Positions 18,001-26,428 of a stretch of 64,000 bases of DNA are shown one piece after another. A model generated the notes under the pieces. That model was given only the letters and a program-made list of their open reading frames with translations. It ran no database searches and was not told the DNA's origin. Both the position numbers and the translations under genes were made by a program. Numbering within the stretch: the stretch's first letter is position 1; each line of letters starts with the position of its first letter. Source of the stretch: Rhodospirillaceae bacterium (GTDB lineage Bacteria > Pseudomonadota > Alphaproteobacteria > DSM-16000 > Inquilinaceae); assembly GCA_020638595.1 (NCBI GenBank), contig JACKIG010000013.1, forward strand, positions 82,193 to 146,192. Reading direction: 5' to 3'.

Positions 18001-18288
18001 TCACCCAAACTTGTACAGCACCCCGAACCCGCCGCGCGGGTACTCCCATTCGATCTCGTCGCCGAACGCTGCCGCTACAATCCGGCAGGTGCCGCATTCG
18101 AAGCAGCCGTCGAGGGAGCTGTTGAGCTTGCCGTCGTCGCCCAGGTTCCAGCAGCCGGCCGGGCACATGGTCAGCAGCTTCTTCAGGCCGTCCGAGACGT
18201 TCTCGGGGTCCTTCAGGCGGATGTGGGGGCGGCCCTCGTCGACGTTGTAGCGGTTCTGGTACAGCTTCTGCTCGATCTTCTGGGTCAT
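18001..18288 (-). CDS. fixX: ferredoxin-like protein FixX
   Basis: A 95-residue ferredoxin-like subunit that with FixC forms the quinone-reducing end of the FixABCX electron-bifurcating complex, supplying low-potential electrons for nitrogenase. Cysteines lie in LTMCPAGCW and in the GCFECGTCR cluster, consistent with one or two Fe-S sites of the family. It starts at 18288, overlapping the fixC stop by 4 bp (ATGA). It is the last gene of the iscA-nifW-fixABCX operon. A broken second copy lies at 16779-17035. Confidence 0.95.
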   Translation of the reverse strand: MTQKIEQKLYQNRYNVDEGRPHIRLKDPENVSDGLKKLLTMCPAGCWNLGDDGKLNSSLDGCFECGTCRIVAAAFGDEIEWEYPRGGFGVLYKFG

Positions 18289-19586
18289 CGGAAAGCCCTC
18301 GCCATCTTGTAGGCGTCGCCGACCAGGCCGATCAGGCCGCGGCCGCGACGGAAGTTGCGGAGAATGCTGCGTTCCTTGGTGCGCTTGTCGACGCCGTCGA
18401 CGCGGAACCAGGTGTCGGCCGCCTGGCTCAACAGCTCCGGATAGGCGGTGACGAACTGCTTGTTCTTGTGCAGGACCGTCGGCAGGTCGCGGTATTTCTT
18501 CAGGTCCTTCAGGACGTAGCTGTCTTCCAGCCGCTTGCGGTAGGTGCTGAGGTTGGCCGCCGTCATCGGCCGGCCCTCGCGCTTCAGCTCGGCGATGGTC
18601 AGCGCTGCCAGATGGCCCGTGGTCATCGCCATGTTGGAGCCTTCGCGGTGCAGGGAGTTGACGAACTGCCCGGCATCGCCGGCGACCAGCCAGCCGTCGC
18701 CCGCCACCTGCGGCACCGCCTTGTAGCCGCCCTCGGGGATCAGGTGGGCGGCGTATTCCTTCAGCTCCGCATCCGCCAGCAGCGGGCGGACCGACGGATG
18801 CTCCTTGAACCGCTCCAGCAGGTCGTAGGGTGAGATGTCCGAGCCGGCGAAGTCGGAAACGATGCACCCCACCCCCACCGAGATGCTCTCGCCGTTGGTG
18901 TAGAGGAAGGCGGTGCCCAGCATGCCGGCGGTGATGGTGCCGGCGGCCTCGATCACCACGCCTTCGTCGCCCTTGATGTTGAAGCGCTGGTCGATGACGT
19001 CGCGCGGCAGATAGTGGGTTTCCTTCACCGCCAGCGCCACCTGGTCGGGCTTCAGCTCGCCCCGCAGGCCCGCCTTCTGCGAGACCAGCGCGTTGACGCC
19101 GTCGGCCAGCACCACGACGTCGGCGAAGATCTCACCGCCCTCGCGGTCGGTGGTCACGCCGACCACCTTGCCGCGGCTGTCGCGGATCAGCCCCGTGACG
19201 GTGGTCTCGCAGATCACCAACGCGCCCGCGTCCTTGACCTGGCTGGAGAACCACTTGTCGAACTGGGCGCGGATGATGGTGTAGCGGTTCGGCCGCTCCT
19301 CGTTGAAGTCGTCGGAGCGGTAATGCGTGCCGACATGGGACTTCTCCGTCAGCATCCACACCCGCTGTTCGACGATGTGGCGTTCCAGCGGCGCCTCGTC
19401 GCGGAAATCCGGGATCAGCTGTTCCAGCGCGTTGGCGTAGAGGATGGCGCCCTGCACGTTCTTGGACCCGGGGTATTCCCCGCGTTCCAGCTGCAGCACG
19501 TTCAGGCCTTCGCGCGCCAGCGTCAGGGCGGCGGAATTGCCCGCGGGCCCGGCCCCGACGACGATCGCATCGAATGTTTCAGGCAT
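18285..19586 (-). CDS. fixC: electron transfer flavoprotein-quinone oxidoreductase FixC
   Basis: A 433-residue FAD protein of the ETF-quinone oxidoreductase family. The N-terminal dinucleotide fold (FDAIVVGAGPAGNSAALTLA) is intact, as are the VVVLADGVNALVS and GWLVAGDAGQFVNSLHREG segments. It accepts electrons from FixAB flavin chemistry and passes them to quinone in concert with FixX. Its start at 19586 lies 21 bp after fixB, and its stop overlaps fixX. Transcription should come from the sigma-54 promoter at 22521-22537. Its 3' end is duplicated at about 17033-17212. Confidence 0.95.
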   Translation of the reverse strand: MPETFDAIVVGAGPAGNSAALTLAREGLNVLQLERGEYPGSKNVQGAILYANALEQLIPDFRDEAPLERHIVEQRVWMLTEKSHVGTHYRSDDFNEERPNRYTIIRAQFDKWFSSQVKDAGALVICETTVTGLIRDSRGKVVGVTTDREGGEIFADVVVLADGVNALVSQKAGLRGELKPDQVALAVKETHYLPRDVIDQRFNIKGDEGVVIEAAGTITAGMLGTAFLYTNGESISVGVGCIVSDFAGSDISPYDLLERFKEHPSVRPLLADAELKEYAAHLIPEGGYKAVPQVAGDGWLVAGDAGQFVNSLHREGSNMAMTTGHLAALTIAELKREGRPMTAANLSTYRKRLEDSYVLKDLKKYRDLPTVLHKNKQFVTAYPELLSQAADTWFRVDGVDKRTKERSILRNFRRGRGLIGLVGDAYKMARAFR

Positions 19587-19607
19587 GGGTGGCGAAACTC
19601 CTCGGGG

Positions 19608-20693
19608 CTACGCCGCGCCCTTCAGGGCGGTCAGGCGGGTTCGGAAGGCTTCCGTCAGCGCCGGCAGGATCTTCAGCGCGTCGCCGACGATGCCGTAATG
19701 CGCGAATTCGAAGATCGGGGCGTTGGGGTCGGTGTTGATGGCCAGGATCATGTCCGCGCCCTCGGTGCCGACGCGGTGCTGCACGGCGCCGGAGATGCCG
19801 GCGGCGATGTAGAGCTTGGGCCGGATGGTCTTGCCGGTCTGGCCGATCTGACGGTCGGCGGGGATCCAGCCCTTCTGCACCAGCGGGCGCGAGCCGCCGT
19901 ATTCGGCCCCCAGCACCCGCGCCAGCTCGATCACCAGCTGGAAGTTCTCGGGCGAGCCCAGGCCCATCCCGCCGGCGACGACGATGTCGGCATAGGCCAG
20001 CCGCGGCTTGTCGTCGTCGCGGTCCAGCACATAGTCCAGCACCTTGGTGATGATGTCGTCTTCCGCCAGGTTCAGCGGGTGGTCGATGATCTTCGGGTCG
20101 GTGCCGTCCACACGCTTGGGCATGGCCATGACGCGCGGGCGCACGGTGGCCATCTGCGGGCGGAAGTTCAGGGTGTGGATGGTGCACAGCAGGCTGCCGC
20201 CGAAGGTCGGGCGGGTGGACGCCATGCTGCGCGTTTCCATGTCGATCGCCAGCTCGGTGCAATCGGCCGTCAGGCCGGTGGCCAGCGTCGTCGCCACGCT
20301 GCCGGCCAGGTCGCGACCCAGCGTCGTGGCGCCCAGCAGCAGGATTTCCGGCTTGTAGGTCTCCACCAGCGCGGTCAGGCCCTGGGTGAAGGGCTGGGTG
20401 CGGTAGTCGTGCAGCACCGGGTCGGCGATGCGGTAGACCAGGTCGGCCCCGTGGGCGCCGGCCTCCGCACACACCTCGTCCAGCCACGGTTCGGGCGGGC
20501 CCATGACGACGGCGCCCAGGTCCACTTCCAGTTCGTCGGCTAACTTTCTGCCTTCGCCCAGCAGCTCCCACGACACGGTGTGGGCGTGGCCGCGTTCGGC
20601 CTCCACCACCACCCAGACGCCGCGATAGTCCTTCAGGTGTTCCGGCAGGCCCTTGCTGCGGGCGGGCTGCGGGCGGTTGGGGGGCTGGCTCAT
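19608..20693 (-). CDS. fixB: electron transfer flavoprotein alpha subunit FixB
   Basis: A 361-residue ETF alpha-type subunit. The N-terminal half carries GVWVVVEAERGHAHTVSWELLGEGRKLA; the C-terminal half carries the FAD-binding domain (SRPLVQKGWIPADRQIGQTG, then KLYIAAGISGAVQH and ILAINTDPNAPIFEFAHYGIVGD). With FixA it binds the bifurcating flavin that splits electrons from NADH between quinone and ferredoxin. It lies 15 bp downstream of fixA and 21 bp upstream of fixC. The length is normal for FixB of diazotrophic alphaproteobacteria. Confidence 0.95.
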   Translation of the reverse strand: MSQPPNRPQPARSKGLPEHLKDYRGVWVVVEAERGHAHTVSWELLGEGRKLADELEVDLGAVVMGPPEPWLDEVCAEAGAHGADLVYRIADPVLHDYRTQPFTQGLTALVETYKPEILLLGATTLGRDLAGSVATTLATGLTADCTELAIDMETRSMASTRPTFGGSLLCTIHTLNFRPQMATVRPRVMAMPKRVDGTDPKIIDHPLNLAEDDIITKVLDYVLDRDDDKPRLAYADIVVAGGMGLGSPENFQLVIELARVLGAEYGGSRPLVQKGWIPADRQIGQTGKTIRPKLYIAAGISGAVQHRVGTEGADMILAINTDPNAPIFEFAHYGIVGDALKILPALTEAFRTRLTALKGAA

Positions 20694-20708
20694 GGGGCTG
20701 GTCTCCGC

Positions 20709-21560
20709 TCACGCGCCCGACGCGAACGCGCGCAGATCTTCGTGCAATTCGGGGTTGGCTTCGAACAGCGTCTCGATGGCGGCGTCGGCGATCTGCGCCG
20801 GCTCCAGCCCGGCGATGTCGATGATCTTCGCCTTCTCCGTCCGCGGCGACGGCGCGAACACCTTCTTCACCACGGTGGGGGAGCCGCGCAGGCCGCATTT
20901 CTGCATGTCCTCGACCCCGGCGTCCTTCGCGCTCCACTTGTCGAGCCTGGTGCGCGCGGCGCGGAACATGTCGTCCATGCTGGCGAAGCGGATGGAGTTG
21001 GTGCCTTCCAGCATGGTGATCAGGCAGGGCAGCCCGGTCTTCAGCACCTGCACCCCGCCTTCGGCGCGCCGGCGCACGGTGATCTCGCGTGCCTCCAGGT
21101 CCAGGCTGTCGATATGCTCCACATAGGTCAGCTGGTGCAGGTTCAGCCGCTTGGCGATGCCGGGGCCGACCTGGGCGGTATCGCCGTCGATGGTCTGCTT
21201 GCCGGTAAAGACGATGTCGACCGGCGCCTCGGCCGCCAGCCGGCTGATCCCCTGCGACAGCGCGAACGAGGTCGCCAGCGTGTCGGACCCGGCGAAGAAG
21301 CGGTCGGTCAGCAGCACCGCGCGGTCGGCGCCATAGGCCAGCGCCTTGCGCAGCGAGGTGTCGGCCATCGGCGGCCCCATGGTGATGACCGTGACCGTGC
21401 CGCCGAAGCGGTCGCGCAGGCACAGCGCCTCTTCCAGCGCGAACAGGTCATAGGGGTTGATGATCGTCGGCACCCCCTGGCGCATGATCGTGTTGGTGAC
21501 TGGATGCACCCGGATCTGCGCGCTGTCGGGCACCTGCTTGATGCAGACGACGATGTTCAT
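20709..21560 (-). CDS. fixA: electron transfer flavoprotein beta subunit FixA
   Basis: A 283-residue ETF beta-type subunit, partner of FixB. The N-terminus MNIVVCIKQVPDSAQIRV and the TVITMGPPMADTSLRKALAYGADRAVLLTD segment are diagnostic. I use the second of two ATGs (21560): the AGGGG upstream has an 8-bp spacing to it but only 2 bp to the first ATG at 21566. A pair of inverted repeats lies in the 228-bp gap between this gene and nifW. Confidence 0.95.
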   Translation of the reverse strand: MNIVVCIKQVPDSAQIRVHPVTNTIMRQGVPTIINPYDLFALEEALCLRDRFGGTVTVITMGPPMADTSLRKALAYGADRAVLLTDRFFAGSDTLATSFALSQGISRLAAEAPVDIVFTGKQTIDGDTAQVGPGIAKRLNLHQLTYVEHIDSLDLEAREITVRRRAEGGVQVLKTGLPCLITMLEGTNSIRFASMDDMFRAARTRLDKWSAKDAGVEDMQKCGLRGSPTVVKKVFAPSPRTEKAKIIDIAGLEPAQIADAAIETLFEANPELHEDLRAFASGA

Positions 21561-21613
21561 GGGCATAGCCCCTGTTGGTCTTCACTCGGGGTGCGCTGGT
21601 GTGGCCGGCGGCG

Positions 21614-21727
21614 TGCGCTGCCCCGGGAGGTCCCCGCCTGCGCGGGGACGACGGATTTGTTGATGTCTAAACCCACCAACCTTCTCGTCGTCCCCGCGCA
21701 GGCGGGGACCTTCCCGGACAGCGCGCG
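21614..21727. repeat. inverted pair of palindromic repeats (type A) between nifW and fixA
   Basis: Two copies of a REP-like palindrome face each other: GTCCCCGCCTGCGCGGGGAC at about 21630-21649 and its inverted version with the longer flanks CGTCGTCCCCGCGCAGGCGG and CCTTCCCGG at about 21686-21716. Outer bases (GCGCTG and CAGCGCGC) extend the symmetry to about 40 bp per arm. Similar elements occur at 28249, 28828, 37031 and 49965. Confidence 0.9.
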
Positions 21728-21788
21728 GCCCTGCCACACAACAGATCCGGATCGACAAGCCGCCCTGCGCACAGCCCCGGTCCTCCCG

Positions 21789-22133
21789 TCACCCGGCCCG
21801 GGTCGGGCGGCCGACGATGGCCTCGATGGGAACGAAGGCGCGGGCGCCCTCCGCGGCCAGCGGCGGCGGCCGCTTGAACACGGCGAACACCTTTTCCGTC
21901 TGCGCGTCCGAGCGCTCGAAATCGGCATAGGCCTGGGCCAGCACGTTGGCGAAGCGGGTCGACAGCGCCGCGTCGCTCAGGTCTGCCGCCTCGCCGGCCA
22001 GATAGTCGTGGGCGCGCTGCAGGATGTGCAGGCGGCTGCGGTCGACGACCCGCTGGTCATAGGGGATGGCGAAGACGTCCAGCAGCTCTTCGACCGTCTC
22101 CAGGTCCGCCAGCGCCTGGCGCAGCAGCGTCAT
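21789..22133 (-). CDS. nifW: nitrogenase-stabilising/protective protein NifW
   Basis: A 114-residue NifW, thought to protect or help mature the MoFe protein. The sequence LADLETVEELLDVFAIPYDQRVVDRSRLHILQRAHDYL is family-typical. The start at 22133 overlaps the stop of the upstream iscA gene by 4 bp (ATGA), so translational coupling is likely. The C-terminal part (VFAVFKRP) is also conserved. It belongs to the operon driven from 22521-22537. Confidence 0.93.
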   Translation of the reverse strand: MTLLRQALADLETVEELLDVFAIPYDQRVVDRSRLHILQRAHDYLAGEAADLSDAALSTRFANVLAQAYADFERSDAQTEKVFAVFKRPPPLAAEGARAFVPIEAIVGRPTRAG

Positions 22134-22474
22134 GGCGCACCCCCGCTCCACGCCGCGCTGAACGACTTCGAACAGCTGCAGACGTTGGAGACGTTGGGGT
22201 TCTCAAAGACGAAGCCCGAAGTCTCCAGCCCCTCGACATAGTCGATATGGGTGCCGTGGATGATGGGCAGGCTGTAGGGGTCGACGAAGACCTTGACGTT
22301 CCCGGCCTCATAGACCTCGTCGCCGTCCATGGCCGCGGTTTCCAGGCCCAGAAGATATTGCAGGCCGGCGCAGCCCCCCGGCTCCACCATGATGCGCAGC
22401 CCGCAGGTGCCTTCCGCAGCGTCGCCGATCAGCCGCTCGATCATGCGCACGGCATTGTCGGTCAGTGCCACCAT
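22130..22474 (-). CDS. HesB/IscA-family iron-sulfur assembly protein (nif-associated)
   Basis: A 114-residue A-type Fe-S carrier. The expected first cysteine is in EPGGCAGLQY and the paired cysteines are in VCSCSKSF at the C-terminus, in place of the usual CGCGxSF. It is the first gene of the nifW-fixABCX operon, starting 37 bp from the predicted transcription start. It probably delivers Fe-S clusters to nitrogenase-related proteins, the role ascribed to nif-linked IscA (iscN, nifIscA) genes. The nifU/nifS genes that often accompany it are not in this window. Confidence 0.88.
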   Translation of the reverse strand: MVALTDNAVRMIERLIGDAAEGTCGLRIMVEPGGCAGLQYLLGLETAAMDGDEVYEAGNVKVFVDPYSLPIIHGTHIDYVEGLETSGFVFENPNVSNVCSCSKSFSAAWSGGAP

Positions 22475-22520
22475 GCTTTTGCCTCCACTCCCCGGTTGGG
22501 TCCGTTCTGTGAGAGGTCAA

Positions 22521-22537
22521 AGCAACCGCCGTGCCAA
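22521..22537 (-). promoter_or_regulatory. sigma-54 (-24/-12) promoter of iscA-nifW-fixABCX
   Basis: Read on the minus strand the site is TTGGCACGGCGGTTGCT: GG, ten bases, GC, a full match to the RpoN consensus. The predicted start lies near 22511, giving a 37-nt leader to iscA. Confidence 0.92.
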
Positions 22538-22609
22538 GGGTTAAGGGATTGATATTTGGCGGATTTCCGCAGCGGCGTGGTTGGCGGCTTTCGGACAGCC
22601 CGTGCGGTT

Positions 22610-22625
22610 TGTCAGGTTTGCGACG
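22610..22625 (-). promoter_or_regulatory. imperfect NifA upstream activator site
   Basis: TGT-N10-ACG, one base short of the TGT-N10-ACA consensus, centred about 106 bp upstream of the predicted transcription start, the usual distance. The IS66 left end begins 11 bp further upstream, so any more distal site would have been moved away by 2.4 kb. Confidence 0.5.
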
Positions 22626-22627
22626 TG

Positions 22628-22635
22628 GGATAGGG
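22628..22635. repeat. left 8-bp target duplication of the IS66 element
   Basis: GGATAGGG immediately precedes the left inverted repeat; the identical octamer follows the right end at 25078-25085. Eight base pairs is the duplication length of the IS66 family. Confidence 0.95.
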
Positions 22636-22738
22636 GTGAGCGTCCGGCCTACCCGACCTTGAATTCGTGGTGATTGGCATGGGAGTGCTGGGTCGATGGC
22701 GGGCGATCGTGTCCGCTTAGATTAGGCGGACACTTATC

Positions 22739-23095
22739 GTGTCGGATGGGATCAGGCGAAGACGGCGACGGTACTCCAAGTCGGCGAAGCGGCGTGTAGT
22801 GGCCGAGACGTTCGAGGCCGGAGCGTCGGTGGCAGCTGTGGCGCGCAAGCACGGGCTGAACGCCAACATGCTCTTCACTTGGCGCCGTGATCCGCGGTTC
22901 GGGCCGGGCCGCGAGGTGGCGTCGTTCGTTCCAGTGGAGATGACTGGGCCGCAAGGTCCCGCCTCCATGCCGGCAGTCGATGGCGAACATGAAGGCCGGA
23001 TCGAGATCATCCTGGCATCGGGTGTTCGTCTGGCCCTGAGCGGCGGGGTCGATGCTGACTTGGTGCTGCGGCTGGCCCGAGGGCTGAGCGCGTGA
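22739..23095 (+). CDS. tnpA: IS66 accessory protein TnpA (OrfA)
   Basis: A 118-residue helix-turn-helix protein of the IS66 TnpA/IS3-OrfA type: RRRRYSKSAKRRVVAETF, then GASVAAVARKHGLNANMLFTWRR, the usual recognition element. Its stop overlaps the start of tnpB by 4 bp, as in other IS66 elements. It is required along with TnpB for efficient transposition of the family. Confidence 0.93.
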   Translation: MSDGIRRRRRRYSKSAKRRVVAETFEAGASVAAVARKHGLNANMLFTWRRDPRFGPGREVASFVPVEMTGPQGPASMPAVDGEHEGRIEIILASGVRLALSGGVDADLVLRLARGLSA

Positions 23096-23439
23096 TCCCC
23101 GTTCCGTCGAATACGAAAGTGTGGCTCGCGGCCGGCGTCACCGACATGCGCAAGGGCTTCAATGGGCTCGCGGCCCTGGCGGAGAAGGTGCTGGAGCAGG
23201 ATCCGTTCTGCGGCCATTTGCTGGTGTACAGAGGCCGTCGCGGCGATCTGGTTAAGGTGATCTGGTGGGATGGCCAGGGTGCGTGCCTGTTCTCCAAGCG
23301 GCTGGAACGGGGCCGGTTCGTCTGGCCGTCGCCAGCCAATGGTCGGGTATCGATCACGCCGGCACAGCTGGCGATGCTGCTGGAGGGGATCGACTGGCGG
23401 GCGCCGCAACGGACCTGGCGGCCGCTGACGGCGGGATAG
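23092..23439 (+). CDS. tnpB: IS66 Orf2 accessory protein TnpB
   Basis: A 115-residue protein of the IS66 Orf2 family. The hallmark VWLAAGVTDMRKGFNGLAAL and the strings CGHLLVYRGRRGDLVKVIWWDGQGACLFSKRLE and FVWPS are all present. It has the usual length and an intact frame. The biochemical function is unknown even in well-studied members. Confidence 0.95.
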   Translation: MIPVPSNTKVWLAAGVTDMRKGFNGLAALAEKVLEQDPFCGHLLVYRGRRGDLVKVIWWDGQGACLFSKRLERGRFVWPSPANGRVSITPAQLAMLLEGIDWRAPQRTWRPLTAG

Positions 23440-23513
23440 GTTTATCAACAAAAACAGGGATATAGGCTCCATCTCGGATTCCTTCAGAGCGGCCAATCGG
23501 CTATACACTGGCC

Positions 23514-25031
23514 ATGCTCGAAGACGCCCCGACGCTGCCCGATGACCCGGCCGAACTGCGCACGGCGGCAGAGTCCCTGGTGTCGCTGGTCAAGTCGCAG
23601 GCGCTCAGGATCGCCAAGCTGGAGCACGAGCTTGCCGGGCATCGCCGGCATCGGTTCGGTGTCCGATCGGAGAACCTGGACCAGCTTGCGCTCGGTCTGG
23701 AAGAACAGGAGATCGCGGCGGCAAAGGCGGATAGGACCGCATCGGCCGACGAGACCGAAGGGGCCGCCGAGCCCAAGCACAAGCCGAAGCGCAGGCCGCT
23801 CCCCGATACCCTGCCGCGCAACGAGGAAGTCCTGTCGCCTGGCGAGGCGTGCGGGCAATGCGGTGGTGCGCTCAAGACGCTCGGCGAGGATGTCACCGAA
23901 GAGCTGGACTACATCCCCGGGCGGTTCGTGGTGCACCGGATCGTGCGGCCCAGGAAGGCCTGCCCATGCTGCGAGGCGATCGTGCAGGCGCCGCTGCCGT
24001 CGCGCCCGATCGAGCGGGGACGTCCCGGCCCGGGTCTGCTGGCCCATGTGCTGGTCTCCAAGTATGGCGACCATCTTCCGCTTTACCGCCAGAGCCAGAT
24101 CTTCGAGCGGGACGGCATCGATCTCGAGCGCTCGACCCTGGCCGATTGGGTGGGCCGGTCGGCGGCGCTGCTGGAGCCGCTGGCCGACGCCGTCGGCCGC
24201 CATGTCCTGGCAGGCCAGGCGATCTTTGCCGATGACACGCCGATCAAGATGCTGGCGCCGGGCAACGGCAAGACCATGACCGGCCGGATCTGGACCTATG
24301 TCCGCGACGAACGCCCCTGGCTCGGCCGGGCGCCCCCGGCGGCCTGGTATCAGTTCACGGTCGATCGAAAAGGCGAGCATCCCGCGAAGCACCTGGCTGG
24401 ATTCAAAGGATGGATGCACGCCGACGGCTATTCGGGCTTCAACGAGCTCTATCGCTCCGGCAGTGCCCGGGAAGTTGCCTGCATGGCCCATATCCGGCGT
24501 AAGTTCGTCGAGGTCTTCCAATCCGAGGGCTCGGTCATCGCCGAGGAGACCATCAAGCGAATTGCCGGCCTCTACGCGGTGGAGAAGGAGGCCCGTGGCC
24601 GCAGGCCGGAGGAGCGGGTGCACCTGCGCCAGCAACGCGCCGTGCTGATCTTTGACGAGCTGGAGACCTGGCTCGCTGCCCAGCTCCGCAAGATCTCAGG
24701 CAAATCCGAGCTCGCCAAGACGATCCGCTACGCCCTCAACCGCCTGCCGCACCTGCGGCCCTATCTCGGGCACGGTTGCCTGGAGATCGACAACAATTGC
24801 GCCGAGCGATCCCTGAAAACGGCAGTTCTGGGCAAAAAGAACTATCTGTTCGTGGGCTCCGAGGGCGGCGGCCGCAGTGCCGCGATTGCCTACACCCTGA
24901 TCGGCACGGCCAAGCTCAACGGCGTCGATCCGCAGGCGTGGCTCACCGACACTCTCGGCAGGATCGCCGACCACAAGATCAATCGCATCGACGAGCTGCT
25001 GCCGTGGCGCTACGCCGCCGCGCCAGCGTAA
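23514..25031 (+). CDS. tnpC: IS66 transposase TnpC
   Basis: A 505-residue DDE transposase. N-terminal leucine-rich coiled coil (LKSQALRIAKLEHELAGHRRHRFGVRSE), a zinc-ribbon-like region with CGQCGGAL and CPCCEAIVQ, then the catalytic core: Asp in IFADDTPIKML, Asp in MHADGYSGFNELY, and Glu in the DNNCAERSLKTAVLGKKNYLFVGS block. The C-terminal IS66 domain (TAKLNGVDPQAWLTDTLGRIADH) is complete. It appears functional. Confidence 0.96.
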   Translation: MLEDAPTLPDDPAELRTAAESLVSLVKSQALRIAKLEHELAGHRRHRFGVRSENLDQLALGLEEQEIAAAKADRTASADETEGAAEPKHKPKRRPLPDTLPRNEEVLSPGEACGQCGGALKTLGEDVTEELDYIPGRFVVHRIVRPRKACPCCEAIVQAPLPSRPIERGRPGPGLLAHVLVSKYGDHLPLYRQSQIFERDGIDLERSTLADWVGRSAALLEPLADAVGRHVLAGQAIFADDTPIKMLAPGNGKTMTGRIWTYVRDERPWLGRAPPAAWYQFTVDRKGEHPAKHLAGFKGWMHADGYSGFNELYRSGSAREVACMAHIRRKFVEVFQSEGSVIAEETIKRIAGLYAVEKEARGRRPEERVHLRQQRAVLIFDELETWLAAQLRKISGKSELAKTIRYALNRLPHLRPYLGHGCLEIDNNCAERSLKTAVLGKKNYLFVGSEGGGRSAAIAYTLIGTAKLNGVDPQAWLTDTLGRIADHKINRIDELLPWRYAAAPA

Positions 25032-25077
25032 CCGGCAAACGCTTCGCCCGACCAGATCGCCTTCACCGGACGCTCAC

Positions 25078-25085
25078 GGATAGGG
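25078..25085. repeat. right 8-bp target duplication of the IS66 element
   Basis: GGATAGGG directly follows the right inverted repeat and matches the octamer at 22628-22635. The 235 bp between here and the next gene contain no gene that I can support. Confidence 0.95.
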
Positions 25086-25320
25086 GTGGTTTGCAGCAGG
25101 TTGGTTGCCGGCCAACCAATAGACGACCTAGCGCGAGTGAAGTTCGCAACCAAATTCGCGGGCCCCTAGAAAAAGCTTGCGAACATGGTTATCATCTATG
25201 GTTTTCGGATGGATCGAGTGCTAAAACCCTTCCATGTGAATCAAGCAATTGCCAACTCAATCAACGGCTAAATAAATTATTTCGAAGAATATAGACTTGA
25301 TCTGATAAGAGGTATGCAAC

Positions 25321-25608
25321 ATGGGGAATGATGCTCGCGAATTGTTTTCTGATCCAAGGTTTATTGTCATATTCGTGATCTGGGCGATAGCTTTTGTTTA
25401 TCTGATCAGGGTGAGAAGTATGGGGGCCGTGGGATGTGCGGTCCCGATGGTGATGTCTCTATTGCCGTTTTTCTTGCCTGGCGGAGTAGTCAGCTGGATT
25501 GTGGGAAGCGTCGCGGTGATTGCGGTTTTTGCCGTACTGACGGGTGCTGGGGGCGGGTTTAGAGAGGGACGAGGTCCTGGAGATGGCGATGATGGTGGAG
25601 CTGGATGA
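25321..25608 (+). CDS. small two-helix membrane protein
   Basis: A 95-residue protein of unknown function starting behind AAGAGG at a 7-bp spacing. Residues about 14-31 (FIVIFVIWAIAFVYLI) and 38-72 (hydrophobic, with a Pro-Gly break) form two or three membrane segments; the tail is Gly/Asp-rich and polar. It lies in the lower-GC accessory segment right of IS66 and has no close partner on the same strand. Confidence 0.5.
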   Translation: MGNDARELFSDPRFIVIFVIWAIAFVYLIRVRSMGAVGCAVPMVMSLLPFFLPGGVVSWIVGSVAVIAVFAVLTGAGGGFREGRGPGDGDDGGAG

Positions 25609-25680
25609 CAATCCGCACGGGCTAGCACGACCCTATATGAAAGATAATGTGCGACACTCAAGACAATTGTTGGAGATTCG

Positions 25681-26157
25681 TCATTCTGAGTCCACAATCT
25701 GATGTGTTGAGAAGAATATCTGCCAGAAAGCCATCTGGTCCGCCAACACATCGCTTGCAACAAGGTAACGAGGAGAGCATTGGGCACCTTGATCGATTAG
25801 TAGATAGGGCATGCCAAATGGGCCGACGCCGAATGGTCCATGGCCAAATCCTTCAATTTTTTGAGTTGGATGCACAGGCTTGCAGTGTTTTGTACCATTC
25901 GCAAGATCTTGAAGAAGGGTAAAGTGTGGGCAATTGCTATCCAACCATTTGTCAAATGAATCTTTGTTGCGTAATTGAAGTTTCATTTGAACATCAGGCC
26001 GCTTCTTGAGCCATCTGGCCCAAACCCATTCATGAAGGGGATAAAGCGAAAGGATGCAATTCATTGCCGAGCGAGGATCAGCGATATCGGTCTGTACGTC
26101 ACCGAAGTCAGAAGAGGCTTTCTCGTAGAATCGATAGGCCGTAGTAATGCCAAACAT
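25681..26157 (-). CDS. hypothetical helical protein with LANGTKH motif
   Basis: A 158-residue soluble protein behind AAGGA at a 6-bp spacing. The central segment LQDLANGTKHCKP resembles a recurring motif (D-x-A-N-x-x-K-H) of small uncharacterised helical proteins in accessory regions, some of which have been grouped with HEPN-like folds. No enzymatic site is certain. Low GC compared with the nif genes marks it as part of the accessory segment between IS66 and nifQ. It is convergent with the small membrane protein gene. Confidence 0.5.
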   Translation of the reverse strand: MFGITTAYRFYEKASSDFGDVQTDIADPRSAMNCILSLYPLHEWVWARWLKKRPDVQMKLQLRNKDSFDKWLDSNCPHFTLLQDLANGTKHCKPVHPTQKIEGFGHGPFGVGPFGMPYLLIDQGAQCSPRYLVASDVLADQMAFWQIFFSTHQIVDSE

Positions 26158-26428
26158 GATCTTTCCTTAAATCTATCAGTCGATCGAGGTCGCGACGAGG
26201 CGGGATTCATCCACGCGAAATGCGAGTTGAGGTTTACGGCTCTGCACGCTCACTTTGCATCAATAAAATGGCGGTTCTCCTGTGAGAATCAATGAACTAT
26301 CTCAAGCCAATAGAGTTCGCCGTTGAGGTGCGGCGTCGCACACTGCCCAGACAATAGCCAGAATTTCGGCAGTGCCGCTCGCAGGGAAGAGGTAAGCGTC
26401 ATTCTGCTAGCTTGAGCCTCCTCGCCCC
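26158..26428. other. intergenic accessory DNA
   Basis: The 271 bp between the LANGTKH gene start and the nifQ fragment carry the presumed promoter of the former. I see no gene or repeat here. Confidence 0.4.

Larger units (their letters stand above)
22636..25077 (+). mobile_element. complete IS66-family insertion sequence
   Basis: A 2442-bp element with all three IS66 genes intact. The ends begin with GTGAGCGTCCGG (left) and, inverted, the same 12 bases (right, ending at 25077), matching the GTAAGCG-like termini of the family. It is bracketed by a perfect 8-bp direct duplication (GGATAGGG). It sits 11 bp beyond the NifA-like site of the iscA-nifW-fixABCX operon. The perfect duplication and open frames suggest a recent insertion. 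Confidence 0.96.
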
